Of a stretch of DNA of 64,000 nucleotides, positions 23,642-33,125 are shown piece after piece (position 1 is the stretch's first letter; the number at the start of each line of letters is the position of its first letter). The notes beneath the pieces were generated by a model. That model worked only from the letters and a program-made list of their open reading frames with translations, was not told the origin of the DNA and did not search any database. The stretch comes from Neorhizobium galegae bv. orientalis str. HAMBI 540 (GTDB lineage: Bacteria; Pseudomonadota; Alphaproteobacteria; Rhizobiales; Rhizobiaceae), in the NCBI RefSeq assembly GCF_000731315.1, contig NZ_HG938353.1, forward strand, positions 3,410,001 to 3,474,000, written 5' to 3'. Made by a program: the position numbers and the translations under genes.

Positions 23642-25978
23642 TCAGCGGGGCGCGGAGGCCGAACCGTCCTTGTAATAAGAGACATAGCTGCTGTGCAGCC
23701 GTTCTGGCGCGCCCGGATCCGCATAGCGGTGCAGCTCCGACATCTCTGTCTTGTTGAGGATCACGCCCACCGTTTTCGAGGCGATCTGCGGTTCGGACCG
23801 GATCACCGACTGCACCGCCTTCGCCGGCGTCACGCCCCACTCGGTGACGAAGACGAAACCGTCGACATAGGGCTCGAAGGCCTTCGCATCGATAACCGGG
23901 AGGAGCGGCGCCAGGTCGACGACGATGACGTCGAACGTATCCTTGATGCTTTCGAGGAAGTGGCTCATGCCGGAAGAAGCGAGAAGTTCGCTTGTATGGG
24001 CAAGCTGTTTGCTACGCGTCGTCATCGGCAGGATCGTCAGACGCGACCGGCGGTCGACCCGCGCGGCATTGGTCCATGGCGTCTGCTGGAGCACCACCTC
24101 GACCAGTCCGACTTCCGGCTCGGAGGCCAGCATACGGCTGAGACCCGGATTGCGCAGGTCGGCATCGATCACCAGCGTGCGAACGCCCGTCGAGGCGATC
24201 AGCCCGGCGAAATTGGCGGCGACCATGGACTTCCCTTCGCCCGGCAGGCAGGAGACCACGCCGATCACCCGGCATTTCCGCTCCTGCAGCATGATATCGC
24301 ATGCAAGCTTTGCGTTACGTAGCGTCTCGGCGAACTGAGACCGCGGCGCCTCCACCGCGACCCGCATCAATCGGCGGAACGAGATCGGGTTGCCGGGAGG
24401 CGCTCCGGCCGCCTCGGCCTCCGTTGGTGGCGGTGGCGGCGCGTCCTCCGCGAAGGCGCCGCTCACCTTCGGTAGGTAGCCGAGGAAGCGCAGGCCAAGC
24501 TTCTCCTGGACGTCGTCGCCGGTCCGGAAGAACCGCTCGCGGAATTCCAAGAGCGTTGCCGCCGCCCCGCCGATCAGCAGGCCAAGCACGACGGAGAGCG
24601 CCATGGTCAGCGTCTTGCGCGGGCTGGACGGGGCAGTCGGCAGACCGGCGTCAGAGATCACGCGAGCCTTGGCGATCGGGAAGGATTGCCGTTGCGTTGC
24701 CTCTTCGAAACGACCGAGGAAGGATTCGTAGAGCGTCTTCAGCGCCGCTGCCTTCTGCTCCAGTTCGCGCAGCTGGACCATCGAGACATTTGCCTCCGAA
24801 TTGCGGCCCGCCACCCGGTCGATGCTCTCACGCAGCGATTTTTCGCGCGAACTCGCCACTTCGAGTACGTTGCGGAAACTGCCGGTCAATTGCTGCAGCT
24901 CGCGATAAATCTGCTGCGCGAGTTCGCTCTTTTCCGCTTTGAGCGCGACCGCCTGCGGATGGTTCGCGCCGAACTGCTGGATGATGCTCTGCTCGCGGTC
25001 GGAAATGTTGATATAACGCTTGCGGAGATCCTGAATGACCGTGTTGTCCGTATCGCGAGCCGAAATGACCGCATTCTGAACGGCCGCGTCAGGCCCCTTG
25101 TCGATGATCGCCTGATATTGGTTGTAGCGTGCCGAAGCGGTTGCCGCATCGGCCTGGGCGACAATCAGCTGGCTGTTGAGATCCGAAAGCTGCTGCGTCG
25201 ACAGGAGTTCGCCGCGCGGCGAAACCAGACCGTGTTGGGTCTTGAATTGCTCGACGGCAAGCGAGGCCTGCTGCGAGCGGCTGTTGAGGTCGTTCAGGCG
25301 TTCCTGCAACCAGAGCGAAGCCCGCTCCGTCGCATCGAAATTGGCATTGAGCTGTTCAGTCAGATAGGATTCCGCATAAGTCCGCGTGATCATCGCAGCA
25401 AGCTGCGGGTCTGGCGAACGAACGGACAGGGCGATCACCGAGCTGCGGCCGACACGCTCCACGGTCAGCGATTGCTGCAGGACGGCCGCCGCCTTTTCGC
25501 GCCGCCCCATCCTGACATTCTCCTCGGAAGGGGGTGGGCTGCCAGGTGTCAGAAGCGCAACGACGCTGCGGACGACGCCCTTGACGAGATCGACCGGAGA
25601 TTGCGGCGGATTGACCACCGCCTCGTTCTGATCGAGCTTGGCCTTGTCGACTACCCTTACCGCTAACGCCTTGGATTTCAGGATTTCGACCGCGCTCGAC
25701 ATGCGGTTGTCGATCTGCTGGGCCGTCTGACTGTCCTGCTGATCGTCGGCATAACGCGAAAGGTTATCATCGATCAGAATCTGCGTCAGCGCAGTATAAA
25801 TCGGCTGCGCCATCACGAGATAGACCCCGGCAAGGGCAACCGTCACAATGAGGCAGACAACGATGACGCCCGAACGACGGATCGCAGCCGCCCAGAGCTT
25901 ATCGAGATCGATGAATGTGTCGTGATCCCGCGTTTCGCTCGGAAATATCGTTCTCGGTCTGAAGTTTACCTGATCCAT
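23642..25978 (-). CDS. exoP: ExoP, polysaccharide co-polymerase/tyrosine autokinase
   Basis: A 778-residue inner-membrane protein controlling succinoglycan chain length and export. It has an N-terminal Wzz domain with a membrane helix (VIVVCLIVTVALAGVYLVM, about 38-56) and a long periplasmic coiled region. The Wzz proline motif (GLPTAPSSPRKTL, about 440-452) and second helix (LSVVLGLLIGGAAATLL) follow, then a cytoplasmic BY-kinase: Walker A CLPGEGKSMVAANF, Walker A' TLVIDADLRNPG and Walker B VIVVDLAPLLPV. The C-terminus has the Tyr-rich tail (SSYVSYYKDG) that is autophosphorylated in this family. It is the last gene of the exoHKLAMONP operon and is separated from exoN by 75 bases. Confidence 0.94.
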   Translation of the reverse strand: MDQVNFRPRTIFPSETRDHDTFIDLDKLWAAAIRRSGVIVVCLIVTVALAGVYLVMAQPIYTALTQILIDDNLSRYADDQQDSQTAQQIDNRMSSAVEILKSKALAVRVVDKAKLDQNEAVVNPPQSPVDLVKGVVRSVVALLTPGSPPPSEENVRMGRREKAAAVLQQSLTVERVGRSSVIALSVRSPDPQLAAMITRTYAESYLTEQLNANFDATERASLWLQERLNDLNSRSQQASLAVEQFKTQHGLVSPRGELLSTQQLSDLNSQLIVAQADAATASARYNQYQAIIDKGPDAAVQNAVISARDTDNTVIQDLRKRYINISDREQSIIQQFGANHPQAVALKAEKSELAQQIYRELQQLTGSFRNVLEVASSREKSLRESIDRVAGRNSEANVSMVQLRELEQKAAALKTLYESFLGRFEEATQRQSFPIAKARVISDAGLPTAPSSPRKTLTMALSVVLGLLIGGAAATLLEFRERFFRTGDDVQEKLGLRFLGYLPKVSGAFAEDAPPPPPTEAEAAGAPPGNPISFRRLMRVAVEAPRSQFAETLRNAKLACDIMLQERKCRVIGVVSCLPGEGKSMVAANFAGLIASTGVRTLVIDADLRNPGLSRMLASEPEVGLVEVVLQQTPWTNAARVDRRSRLTILPMTTRSKQLAHTSELLASSGMSHFLESIKDTFDVIVVDLAPLLPVIDAKAFEPYVDGFVFVTEWGVTPAKAVQSVIRSEPQIASKTVGVILNKTEMSELHRYADPGAPERLHSSYVSYYKDGSASAPR

Positions 25979-26053
25979 AGGGCTCGCTTTCTGGAGCTTT
26001 GGGGGACGGATGGCGGAACCGCCGCCATCCGTCTCGTATGACTTGAATGCGCG

Positions 26054-26959
26054 TCAGGCGGCCTTGACCCGCGTTTCGTGCGACATAATCAATTCCTTGA
26101 TGGAGGCGTAAATCTCGGCCCCCATGTCCTGGCGAAGCATGGCGAAGGCGACATTCGCTTCGATGAAGCCGCGCTTGCTACCGCAATCGAATGTGCGCCC
26201 CTGATAGGGATGCGCATGGAACGGCTGGACCTGCGCAAGCTTGTGCATGCTGTCCGTCAGCTGAATTTCGTTGCCGGCGCCGCGTTCCTGCCGGGCCAGC
26301 AGTTCGAAGATTTCCGGCTGCAGAATATAGCGCCCATTCAGGTAATAATTGGACGGCGCCTCGGCAGGTTTCGGCTTTTCGACCATTTCCGTCACCTCGA
26401 AACCGTGCGGCACGCTGTGGCCGACCCCCACGATGCCGTAGCTCGACGTCTCTTCGGGTGCGCATTCCTCGACCGCGAAGACATTGCCGCCGACTTCTTC
26501 ATAGAGATCCATCAGCCCCGCCATGCAACCCTGCGAGCCGTAGGAGACCATGTCGGGCAGAAGCAGTGCGAAGGGCTCGTTGCCCACCAGTTCGCGGGCG
26601 CACCAGACCGCATGACCAAGTCCCAGCGGCACTTGCTGGCGCGTATAGCTGACGGTGCCGGCGACCGGCAGCATCTTTTCGAGTTGGGTAACCTGCACGG
26701 TCTTGCCAGAACGGGTCAGCGTCGCGACGAGTTCCGGCGCGCTGTCGAAATAGTCCTCGATCGCGGTTTTGTTGCGGCTGGTCACGAAAATGATGTTCTC
26801 GATTCCCGCCTGCATGGCTTCGTCGACCGCATACTGAACGACTGGTCGATCGACGATCGTCAACATTTCCTTCGGCATGGCCTTGGTGGCCGGCAGGAAC
26901 CGAGTGCCGTTGCCTGCGACGGGTATCACCGCCTTTCGAACTGGTCTTTTCATGTCCAT
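26054..26959 (-). CDS. exoN: ExoN/GalU, UTP-glucose-1-phosphate uridylyltransferase
   Basis: A 301-residue nucleotidyltransferase: [20 protein letters not shown] with the uridylyl-binding Gly-rich loop, [20 protein letters not shown], and the later segments [13 protein letters not shown] and [20 protein letters not shown]. It makes UDP-glucose, the glucose donor for succinoglycan and the source of UDP-galactose. The start overlaps the end of exoO by 10 bases. ATG 26959 and ATG 26953 both have an AAGGA site at fair spacing. Confidence 0.94.
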   Translation of the reverse strand: MDMKRPVRKAVIPVAGNGTRFLPATKAMPKEMLTIVDRPVVQYAVDEAMQAGIENIIFVTSRNKTAIEDYFDSAPELVATLTRSGKTVQVTQLEKMLPVAGTVSYTRQQVPLGLGHAVWCARELVGNEPFALLLPDMVSYGSQGCMAGLMDLYEEVGGNVFAVEECAPEETSSYGIVGVGHSVPHGFEVTEMVEKPKPAEAPSNYYLNGRYILQPEIFELLARQERGAGNEIQLTDSMHKLAQVQPFHAHPYQGRTFDCGSKRGFIEANVAFAMLRQDMGAEIYASIKELIMSHETRVKAA

Positions 26960-27975
26960 TCCTTCGTCCTTTCTGAGGGCGCCCCCGCCCTATTGATCGG
27001 ATTTTCAGTTGACGTCGGCCGTTTTACCAGCCGACGCATGCGAACGGCGATCGGCATGCGCAAAAGTCGGAGCGCACGTGGGTTTTCGATTACCGTTTTC
27101 AGGAAGCCGCCGACGGAACCCTTCTTGATTTCGTCGACGAGCGTGAGAAATGAACCCGCTTCGAGGATGCTGCGGGTGCGCCTGTATTGGGCAGCCGAGG
27201 CTTTCGCATCCAGCTTGTAGCGGGCGAGAAAAGCGCTGTCGGAGGCCAGCATCGCATCCAAGTGGCTCTGCTCCAGGACGCGCGAAATCGAGTCCTGGCG
27301 CAGGTGATAGACATATCCGATCTCTGGCACGATCGCGCATCGCGCACCGCTCGCCAGGGCAGAAGCAAGCAGCAGATAGTCCTCGCCGACCCGCAGCGCC
27401 TCGTCGAAGCGCAGCCCGTGCTCGACGAGAAACGCGCGTTCGAAGATCGGCTTCATGTAGCCGAAGTTGAAGGTCGACTGGAAAATCACGTTCGAGCCGA
27501 TGAAATCGGCAAGCGTCAGCATCGACCGCTGCCTGAGCGCCTCCTTGGAGAACATCGCATGGGGCTCGCCATGGTCGAACGGGATGACGTCGAGATTGTC
27601 GACGACGATCTGCGCCTGCGCGTTCTCCGCCCGCTCCAGCATGGTCAAAAGCCTGGTGGGGTAAATCGAGTCGTCGGAATCGAGGATCGCGACCCAACGC
27701 CCCCTTGCCGCGGCAAGTCCGGCATTACGTGCAGCAGCCGGCCCACCATTCACCGCCTGGGCAATCAGCCTGACGCGGTGATCCGAATAAGCCTCCGCGA
27801 TTGCTCGCGTCCCATCGGTCGAGCAATCGTCGACGACGATCACTTCGAGCGTCACGCCGATTTGCGCAAGCGCGCTGTCGATCGCGCGCGCGAGCGTCTC
27901 CTCGGCGTTGTAAGCCGCAATCACGAAACTCACGTCGGGCTGGAAATTTGGGGCCTGCAGATCATGCATCGTCAT
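26950..27975 (-). CDS. exoO: ExoO, glycosyltransferase family 2
   Basis: A 341-residue GT2 enzyme: [32 protein letters not shown] and the DxD-type ILDSDD. In S. meliloti ExoO adds a beta-1,6-glucose in building the octasaccharide on the lipid carrier. The name follows from its place between exoN and exoM as well as sequence type. The start ([10 protein letters not shown]) overlaps the exoM stop as ATGA, so the coupled start at 27975 is preferred over the longer frame upstream. GT2 paralogues (exoM, exoW, exoU) are similar, so the acceptor is assigned by position. Confidence 0.9.
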   Translation of the reverse strand: MTMHDLQAPNFQPDVSFVIAAYNAEETLARAIDSALAQIGVTLEVIVVDDCSTDGTRAIAEAYSDHRVRLIAQAVNGGPAAARNAGLAAARGRWVAILDSDDSIYPTRLLTMLERAENAQAQIVVDNLDVIPFDHGEPHAMFSKEALRQRSMLTLADFIGSNVIFQSTFNFGYMKPIFERAFLVEHGLRFDEALRVGEDYLLLASALASGARCAIVPEIGYVYHLRQDSISRVLEQSHLDAMLASDSAFLARYKLDAKASAAQYRRTRSILEAGSFLTLVDEIKKGSVGGFLKTVIENPRALRLLRMPIAVRMRRLVKRPTSTENPINRAGAPSERTKEWT

Positions 27976-28901
27976 GTGGCTTCGGCGGCTCCGTATTGGC
28001 GGATCTCTCGGACGCCGAGCGTGCCCGTGACGGCGCCGGCATGGAGTGCCGCACGAAGGGCGTAGCGAACGCGGATAACCGGCGAGGGAATGGCTGCTGC
28101 CGTCACCGCCAGACAATAACCGAGCTTCAGCATCGCGAGACCCGTCTGCTTGAGCCGGCCGAGACCGGAGTTCTTGGCGGCGAGAATGCGGCCATGCGTC
28201 TGTCCGGAGCGGAAACGGCGCTTGGCAAGCCAGGAAAAGCTTGCCCGCTTTTCGGGCACCAGTTCCTCGATCACCGCATCCGGCGCAAATTCGATCCGCC
28301 CGCCGGCATCGGTCAAAGCGGTGAAGAAATGTGTATCCTCGCCGCCGCTTTGGCCGAGCGAGAGCGCAAACCTGCGGCCTGCGACGACCGGTGAGCGCAA
28401 TTGGAGGAGGACGTTACAGGTATAACCGGTCCTGATCTGCCCGCCGACCCAGACAGGCATCGTCGAGTGGAAATCGCCATTGCGCATCCAGCTGGCGCTT
28501 TGCGATCCGTAGACGGCTCGGACCGGTCCGAGAACGGCATCAGCCCCCGTGCTCCTCGCCATCGCCATCAGTCCGGCCAGCCATTCCGGTTCCGCCGTCT
28601 CGTCGTCGTCGATGAAGGCGAGGTAGTCCGCATCGCTTTCGGCAAGGCAGGCATTGCGCGCGATCGAGATATTCGACTTCGGGCAATGCACGTAGCGGAT
28701 CGGGAACGGTGAACGATCCCGCAGACGGTCCACCAACCCGCTTGCGCTCGGGCTTGCGTCGTTGTCGGCGACAATCAGGCGCAATTCCGCGCCTGCCGGG
28801 ATGGCGATCCCAAAGAGCGAGATCAGCGTCTCGGCCAGTTCCGGCCGCCGATAGGTGCAGATGCCGATATCGATGCGGAGCGGCTTTTCCTCTGCCGTCA
28901 T
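27972..28901 (-). CDS. exoM: ExoM, glycosyltransferase family 2
   Basis: A 309-residue GT2 enzyme: IDIGICTYRRPELAETLIS, LIVADNDASPSA, the DxDD-type AFIDDDETAEPEWL and GGEDTHFFTALTDAGG. A hydrophobic C-terminal stretch (LAMLKLGYCLAVTAAAI) suggests membrane association. S. meliloti ExoM adds the fourth sugar, a beta-1,4-glucose. The start at 28901 overlaps the exoA stop (ATGA) and its stop overlaps exoO in the same way, so translation is tightly coupled. Confidence 0.9.
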   Translation of the reverse strand: MTAEEKPLRIDIGICTYRRPELAETLISLFGIAIPAGAELRLIVADNDASPSASGLVDRLRDRSPFPIRYVHCPKSNISIARNACLAESDADYLAFIDDDETAEPEWLAGLMAMARSTGADAVLGPVRAVYGSQSASWMRNGDFHSTMPVWVGGQIRTGYTCNVLLQLRSPVVAGRRFALSLGQSGGEDTHFFTALTDAGGRIEFAPDAVIEELVPEKRASFSWLAKRRFRSGQTHGRILAAKNSGLGRLKQTGLAMLKLGYCLAVTAAAIPSPVIRVRYALRAALHAGAVTGTLGVREIRQYGAAEAT

Positions 28902-29911
28902 CAAGCGATCCTCCGTGGTCGGATGCCGATCAGCTCCAGCCAAAAGCCGGCCGACCAGGCGAAATGCATGATCATCGCCGAAAGCGAGGCAAGTGGGCCG
29001 TAGGGGTTCTTCTGCCCGACGGCGAGCCAGAAGCCGTAACCGATACAGGCCGCGGCCCAGACGACCATCGGCACCGCCGCCCACCAATAGAGAAGTGCAA
29101 GCAGCGCCGCGACGACGACCGGCGCGACTGCAAGCGGGATCGCTTGCCGGAGCTTTGGAATGGTACGATGCTTGACGAGGTTCTTCGCCCGGCCCCGGCC
29201 ATAGGCGAGATATTGTCGGAACAGCGCCGAGGCGGTCGAACGCGGATAATAGGTCATGTAGGTCTTGCCGGTCATCCAGATGCGGAAAGCGTCCGCGCGC
29301 AGCCGGAAGTCCAGTTCGGCATCCTCGTTGTGACTGAAACTCTCGTCATAACCGCCGACAGCCCGGAAGGCCGAAATCCGCATCAGCGCGTGGTGGCCAT
29401 GATCGACCCATTCGCCGCCGCCGCCGGCGCGATGTTTCGAACCACCGTTTCCGAGCTTGGAATTCTGCGCCACCGCGGTCGCCTTCTGGAAGGTGCCGAA
29501 ACCGATCGTCTCCATGCCGACCACGACAGAATCGGCATCCATCTCGACGGCCTCCTGCAGCAGCGTCCGGCAGTAATCGTCTGGATAATCCCCATGCGCA
29601 TCGATGCGGATGAGAAAGTCCCGATCCTCGCCGAACCGGTCGACCGCGAGGTTGATGGCTGCACTCTGGATGCGCTTGCGATTTCCGATCAGCACGAGGT
29701 CGCGGATTTCCGGAATAAGGTCCTGGACGATATCCGGCGTGCCGTCCTGGCTGCCGCCGTCGGCGACAACGATCAGCATGTCCGTGTCGCCGCGTTGGCC
29801 GTTCAGCTTATGCAACAACGGCGCGATCGTCGCCGCTTCGTTGAGGCACGGGATCACCAGAAGCGTCCGGATCTCGGACATCTGGGCATTGGAGTGAGAA
29901 CGCAAAACCAT
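28901..29911 (-). CDS. exoA: ExoA, glycosyltransferase family 2 (membrane-bound)
   Basis: A 336-residue GT2 enzyme: TLLVIPCLNEAATIAPLLHK, MLIVVADGGSQDGTPDI, IRIDAHGDYPDDY and GYDESFSHNEDAELDFRLR. Hydrophobic segments near the C-terminus (PLAVAPVVVAALLALLYWWA, VVWAAACIGYGFWLAV) anchor it. In S. meliloti ExoA adds the beta-1,3-glucose that is the third sugar of the unit. The start at 29911 has a strong GAGGTGGAG site; ATG 29881 (MSEIRTLLV) is the alternative. The gene starts 8 bases after the exoL stop. Confidence 0.9.
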   Translation of the reverse strand: MVLRSHSNAQMSEIRTLLVIPCLNEAATIAPLLHKLNGQRGDTDMLIVVADGGSQDGTPDIVQDLIPEIRDLVLIGNRKRIQSAAINLAVDRFGEDRDFLIRIDAHGDYPDDYCRTLLQEAVEMDADSVVVGMETIGFGTFQKATAVAQNSKLGNGGSKHRAGGGGEWVDHGHHALMRISAFRAVGGYDESFSHNEDAELDFRLRADAFRIWMTGKTYMTYYPRSTASALFRQYLAYGRGRAKNLVKHRTIPKLRQAIPLAVAPVVVAALLALLYWWAAVPMVVWAAACIGYGFWLAVGQKNPYGPLASLSAMIMHFAWSAGFWLELIGIRPRRIA

Positions 29912-29919
29912 ACTCCACC

Positions 29920-31128
29920 TCACGATTGCACGGTTGAAACGGCCGACATTTCGGCCGGCGACGGGACGTTGGGATGTAGGGCGGCGAGCCGCGAAACAAG
30001 AGCGCGGCATTCCGCCGGTCCGGTCACCCACTGACAGCGCTCGACGGCCGCAAGCCGGGAAAAAAGGTCGACGTAGCGCGCTTCCGTCATCTCACCGAAC
30101 AGCGCTTCGAGCGTCTGCGGCGTCACGTGATTGCGCACCAGGCCAATGCCTCGCTTGCCGACGAAACGGCCGGTCTCCGTGCCGGCCAGCGCGATCGGCA
30201 CCGCTCCGTAAAGCCCGCCTTCGTAAAGGCGGTTCGGCAGCAGCCAGCTGGAATTCAGTCCTTCCTCGAAGAAATCGATCGCCCAGGCGAACTGCACGTC
30301 GCCGTAGATCGCAGCGAGATCCTCCGGATTGCGGTAGGCACCATGGAATTCGACATGCGGGGCGGCCGCGACCGTCGCATCGAAATCGTCGAATTCGCTG
30401 TAGGCGGGACGGCCGCGCAACACGATCTCAACCTTGCCGTCCATGCGGGCCGCAAAATCGATCAGCATATCGAGCGACTTGCGGCAGCGGATCGCTCCGA
30501 ACCAGCCGATCCGCCAGGGCTTGCCCGGCTCCGGCGGACGGGGCAGGATTGGCTCGGACACCGGTTCCGGCTCGAGAGCGAGCACCTTGTTTTCCAGAAG
30601 CAGAACAGGAAGGTCGAGGCCTGAACGCGGTTTGAAGAAATTATCCACGAACGCCGGGGAGCTGGTGATCAGTAGGCTCGCTCGGCGGCCGAAGAACCGC
30701 TGCGCCTGGCGCATCAGACGACCCTTCATCCCCTCGTCGAGAAGCAGGCGGTGAATATCGAGGCATTCGTAAACGACAGGAATCCGGCGGCTGAACATGG
30801 ACACAGCACGTCCGGCAAGCGCCAGCGTCTCCAGGTTGCGGGCGATGATGACGTCGGGCGCGGCGATATCGGCCAGCGTCCGCTTCAGCCTCATGCGAGC
30901 GGCCAGAACCGCCCCGATGCGCTGCGCAAAACGCCCGTCCGCTGTCTGCCCGAGTGAAACGGTCGTCACATCCCGCTCGTCGGCAAGCACGTTCGCGCCG
31001 CGCTCGAAGCCGGCGACGGTGACGCTCGCACCACCGGCCTTCAAGGTCAGCACGCGCCGCCGGATGGCCGCGTCGGCCATGTCATGCGCGAGATAGAGAA
31101 CGTTCAACGTCAAATCGTCCAACTCCAT
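29920..31128 (-). CDS. exoL: ExoL, glycosyltransferase (GT4-like fold)
   Basis: A 402-residue protein with a GT-B layout: an N-terminal half with LTLNVLYLAHDMADAAIRRR and VYECLDIHRLLLDEGMKG, and a C-terminal nucleotide-sugar half with WRIGWFGAIRCRKSLDML and LLPNRLYEGGLYGAVPIAL. S. meliloti ExoL adds the first glucose onto the galactosyl lipid made by ExoY. It lies 20 bases after exoK in the exoH-to-exoP operon. Confidence 0.9.
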   Translation of the reverse strand: MELDDLTLNVLYLAHDMADAAIRRRVLTLKAGGASVTVAGFERGANVLADERDVTTVSLGQTADGRFAQRIGAVLAARMRLKRTLADIAAPDVIIARNLETLALAGRAVSMFSRRIPVVYECLDIHRLLLDEGMKGRLMRQAQRFFGRRASLLITSSPAFVDNFFKPRSGLDLPVLLLENKVLALEPEPVSEPILPRPPEPGKPWRIGWFGAIRCRKSLDMLIDFAARMDGKVEIVLRGRPAYSEFDDFDATVAAAPHVEFHGAYRNPEDLAAIYGDVQFAWAIDFFEEGLNSSWLLPNRLYEGGLYGAVPIALAGTETGRFVGKRGIGLVRNHVTPQTLEALFGEMTEARYVDLFSRLAAVERCQWVTGPAECRALVSRLAALHPNVPSPAEMSAVSTVQS

Positions 31129-31148
31129 TGTCGAGCCGCCGAGGCGGC

Positions 31149-31964
31149 TCAGCCGAGCGTGCAGAGCACGGATTCAGGAAAGCGGCAGGGCTCGCCGAGC
31201 GCAGTAAAAGCGACCCGATCGACGGTCATCGAGGTCGGCTGAGTGTAGGAAAATGCGCCCATCCACTGCTTGAGCGTGTCGGTTCCCCAGAGACTGAGGA
31301 AAATCTTCTGAGGGTTCTGCGGTATCTTCGCCTTGTCCGTTACTTCTTGAACGAGCTTGCCGTTCACGAAGTAACGGAGGCGGTTTTCCTCCCAGATGAA
31401 GGCATAGTCGTTGAAACCCTGGTCCGCACCGCCGGCGACCGGCACCAGCTTTTCGTTGTTGCCCTTGGCGGAAACATACTGATTGAGCTGGACCTGGCCG
31501 GTATTCTTGCCGAGCACTTCGAAATCGATCTCGTCATGCGGCTTTTTGTCAGTCGGGCCGATATAGGTGAAGAACGCCGAATTGAGGCCCGAGCCCGATG
31601 CGGATTTCATCCGCACTTCATAGGTGCCATAGCCGAAACGCGCATTGGTCTGGATTTCACCGCAGGCGAAGTCGCGGTCGCTGGGCTTGTCTTGCGCACC
31701 GGTCTTGTCCTGCGCGAAACTGAGCTGCAGATTACCGCTCTCGACCTTCACCTGTTTCTTCGACCAGTTGCAATTCTGATGTTTGCCGTTGTTCCAGCCG
31801 TCCGAGACGTACCAGAAGGAACGGTTGAGTCCGTCGAAGTTTTCCACGAAGGACTTGCCCGCGTTAGCCTGCTGAGCCTGTGCTGCGGGCGAAAGAAGTC
31901 CAGACACCGCGGCTGCGATGATAACCTGGCAGGTTAGTTGAATCTGTCTGGCCTTGGCCGTCAT
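31149..31964 (-). CDS. exoK: ExoK, secreted endo-beta-1,3-1,4-glucanase (GH16)
   Basis: A 271-residue secreted enzyme. The signal peptide ends near SPAAQAQQ, followed by a single GH16 jelly-roll domain. The active-site motif is HDEIDFEVLG, with nucleophile E145, helper D147 and acid/base E149. The mature part opens KSFVENFDGLNRSFWYVSDG. ExoK cuts nascent succinoglycan into lower-mass chains; in S. meliloti it is exported by the PrsDE type I system, but here a normal Sec signal is seen. The gene begins 3 bases after exoH. Confidence 0.93.
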   Translation of the reverse strand: MTAKARQIQLTCQVIIAAAVSGLLSPAAQAQQANAGKSFVENFDGLNRSFWYVSDGWNNGKHQNCNWSKKQVKVESGNLQLSFAQDKTGAQDKPSDRDFACGEIQTNARFGYGTYEVRMKSASGSGLNSAFFTYIGPTDKKPHDEIDFEVLGKNTGQVQLNQYVSAKGNNEKLVPVAGGADQGFNDYAFIWEENRLRYFVNGKLVQEVTDKAKIPQNPQKIFLSLWGTDTLKQWMGAFSYTQPTSMTVDRVAFTALGEPCRFPESVLCTLG

Positions 31965-31967
31965 GTT

Positions 31968-33125
31968 TCACCTGTGCTGTTGCGTTATTGCGGGTTCGCC
32001 TGGGCCAGAAGCCTCGGCGAGTGGGTGGGATTTGGTGGCGGCCAGAAGCTTGGCCTTGCGACCGCGGCTGCCGGTCAACACCTCGTAGAGACCGCGCATT
32101 CTGTGCGAGACGAGGCGGTTGCTGACAAAAAGGATGACGAAGCTTGCGACGGCGGCGACCCCGTAGAAGAGCGGGTAAAGGTCGTCGCCTGCCACGCGGT
32201 TCCACACCATCCACATCAGGACGAGCAGCGGATAATGGGCGCAGAACATCCAGAAGCTCAGGCTTCCGGTGGCAGCCAGCCGTTGACCGATCCAGGAACG
32301 GATGATGATCGCCGACATCAGCCAGAAACCACCGGCTCCGAGGATCGAAAGCGCGTTGCGCGCCATGTCGAGAGGCCAGGGGAAATCCGGGCCGGTCCAG
32401 TAGAGGCCGATGGACAGCAGCACCGCGGCGGCAAGCATCACCGCCGTACCCGGTACCGCAAACCGGTCCGCGGACTTGAGGTCCACCCGGTAGAGCGCCA
32501 GGAAGATGCCGAGGGTGAAGCTGAACAGGATCGATTTCTTCAGCACGATGCCGACCGTCAGCATGGGGGTGATTGCCAGCAGGAACAGAACGCCGAGCGT
32601 CGCTGCCGGAAAACGCCGCACCAGCATGGCAAGGATCGGCGACAGCAGGATGCAGACGATCAGGTCGCGCAGGAAGTAGAGCGGAATATTGATCGGCAAG
32701 CCTTCCGTCGCGAACGCGTTGCTCAGGAGTTCGCGCGTCGAGATGTTCCAGAGATCGGGAAAGTATCCAACGCCCATGTCGACGCGCTGGATGACGAAGA
32801 TAGCCCCGAGCAGACCGAGGTTCCACAACAGGAAAGGCAAGAGAACGGTCTTCGCCTTGGAGCGAAGCGTCTTGGCATAATCGAACGTCTCCCATCCCCG
32901 CTGGAACAGTAGATAGCCGGAAATCGCGCTGAGGCAGGGCACACCGATACGGAACAGGCTATCCCCGAGGAAAACCCTGAGCCAATCGAAGAATCCATTC
33001 AGCGCCAAGAACGGGCTGGTGTCGGGATCATGCGGCACATGGACGAAGAGAATGCCGGAGATCAGCAGGATGCGCATCAAATTGATACGGGAGGATATGT
33101 TTGGATCGACAGTCAAACGAGTCAC
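31968..33125 (-). CDS. exoH: ExoH, succinoglycan O-succinyltransferase (acyltransferase 3 family)
   Basis: A 385-residue integral membrane acyltransferase with about ten hydrophobic segments (RILLISGILFVHVPHD, TLGVLFLLAITPMLTVGIVL, AVMLAAAVLLSIGLYW and others). The early His in ILFVHVPHD corresponds to the catalytic region of the acyltransferase 3 family. ExoH succinylates succinoglycan in the membrane, which matters for ExoK cleavage and symbiosis in S. meliloti. It is first in the operon. The start given is GTG 33125 with AAAAAGG adjoining; the first ATG, at 33077 (MRILLISG), has no ribosome site and would lose the N-terminal lead. Confidence 0.9.
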   Translation of the reverse strand: MTRLTVDPNISSRINLMRILLISGILFVHVPHDPDTSPFLALNGFFDWLRVFLGDSLFRIGVPCLSAISGYLLFQRGWETFDYAKTLRSKAKTVLLPFLLWNLGLLGAIFVIQRVDMGVGYFPDLWNISTRELLSNAFATEGLPINIPLYFLRDLIVCILLSPILAMLVRRFPAATLGVLFLLAITPMLTVGIVLKKSILFSFTLGIFLALYRVDLKSADRFAVPGTAVMLAAAVLLSIGLYWTGPDFPWPLDMARNALSILGAGGFWLMSAIIIRSWIGQRLAATGSLSFWMFCAHYPLLVLMWMVWNRVAGDDLYPLFYGVAAVASFVILFVSNRLVSHRMRGLYEVLTGSRGRKAKLLAATKSHPLAEASGPGEPAITQQHR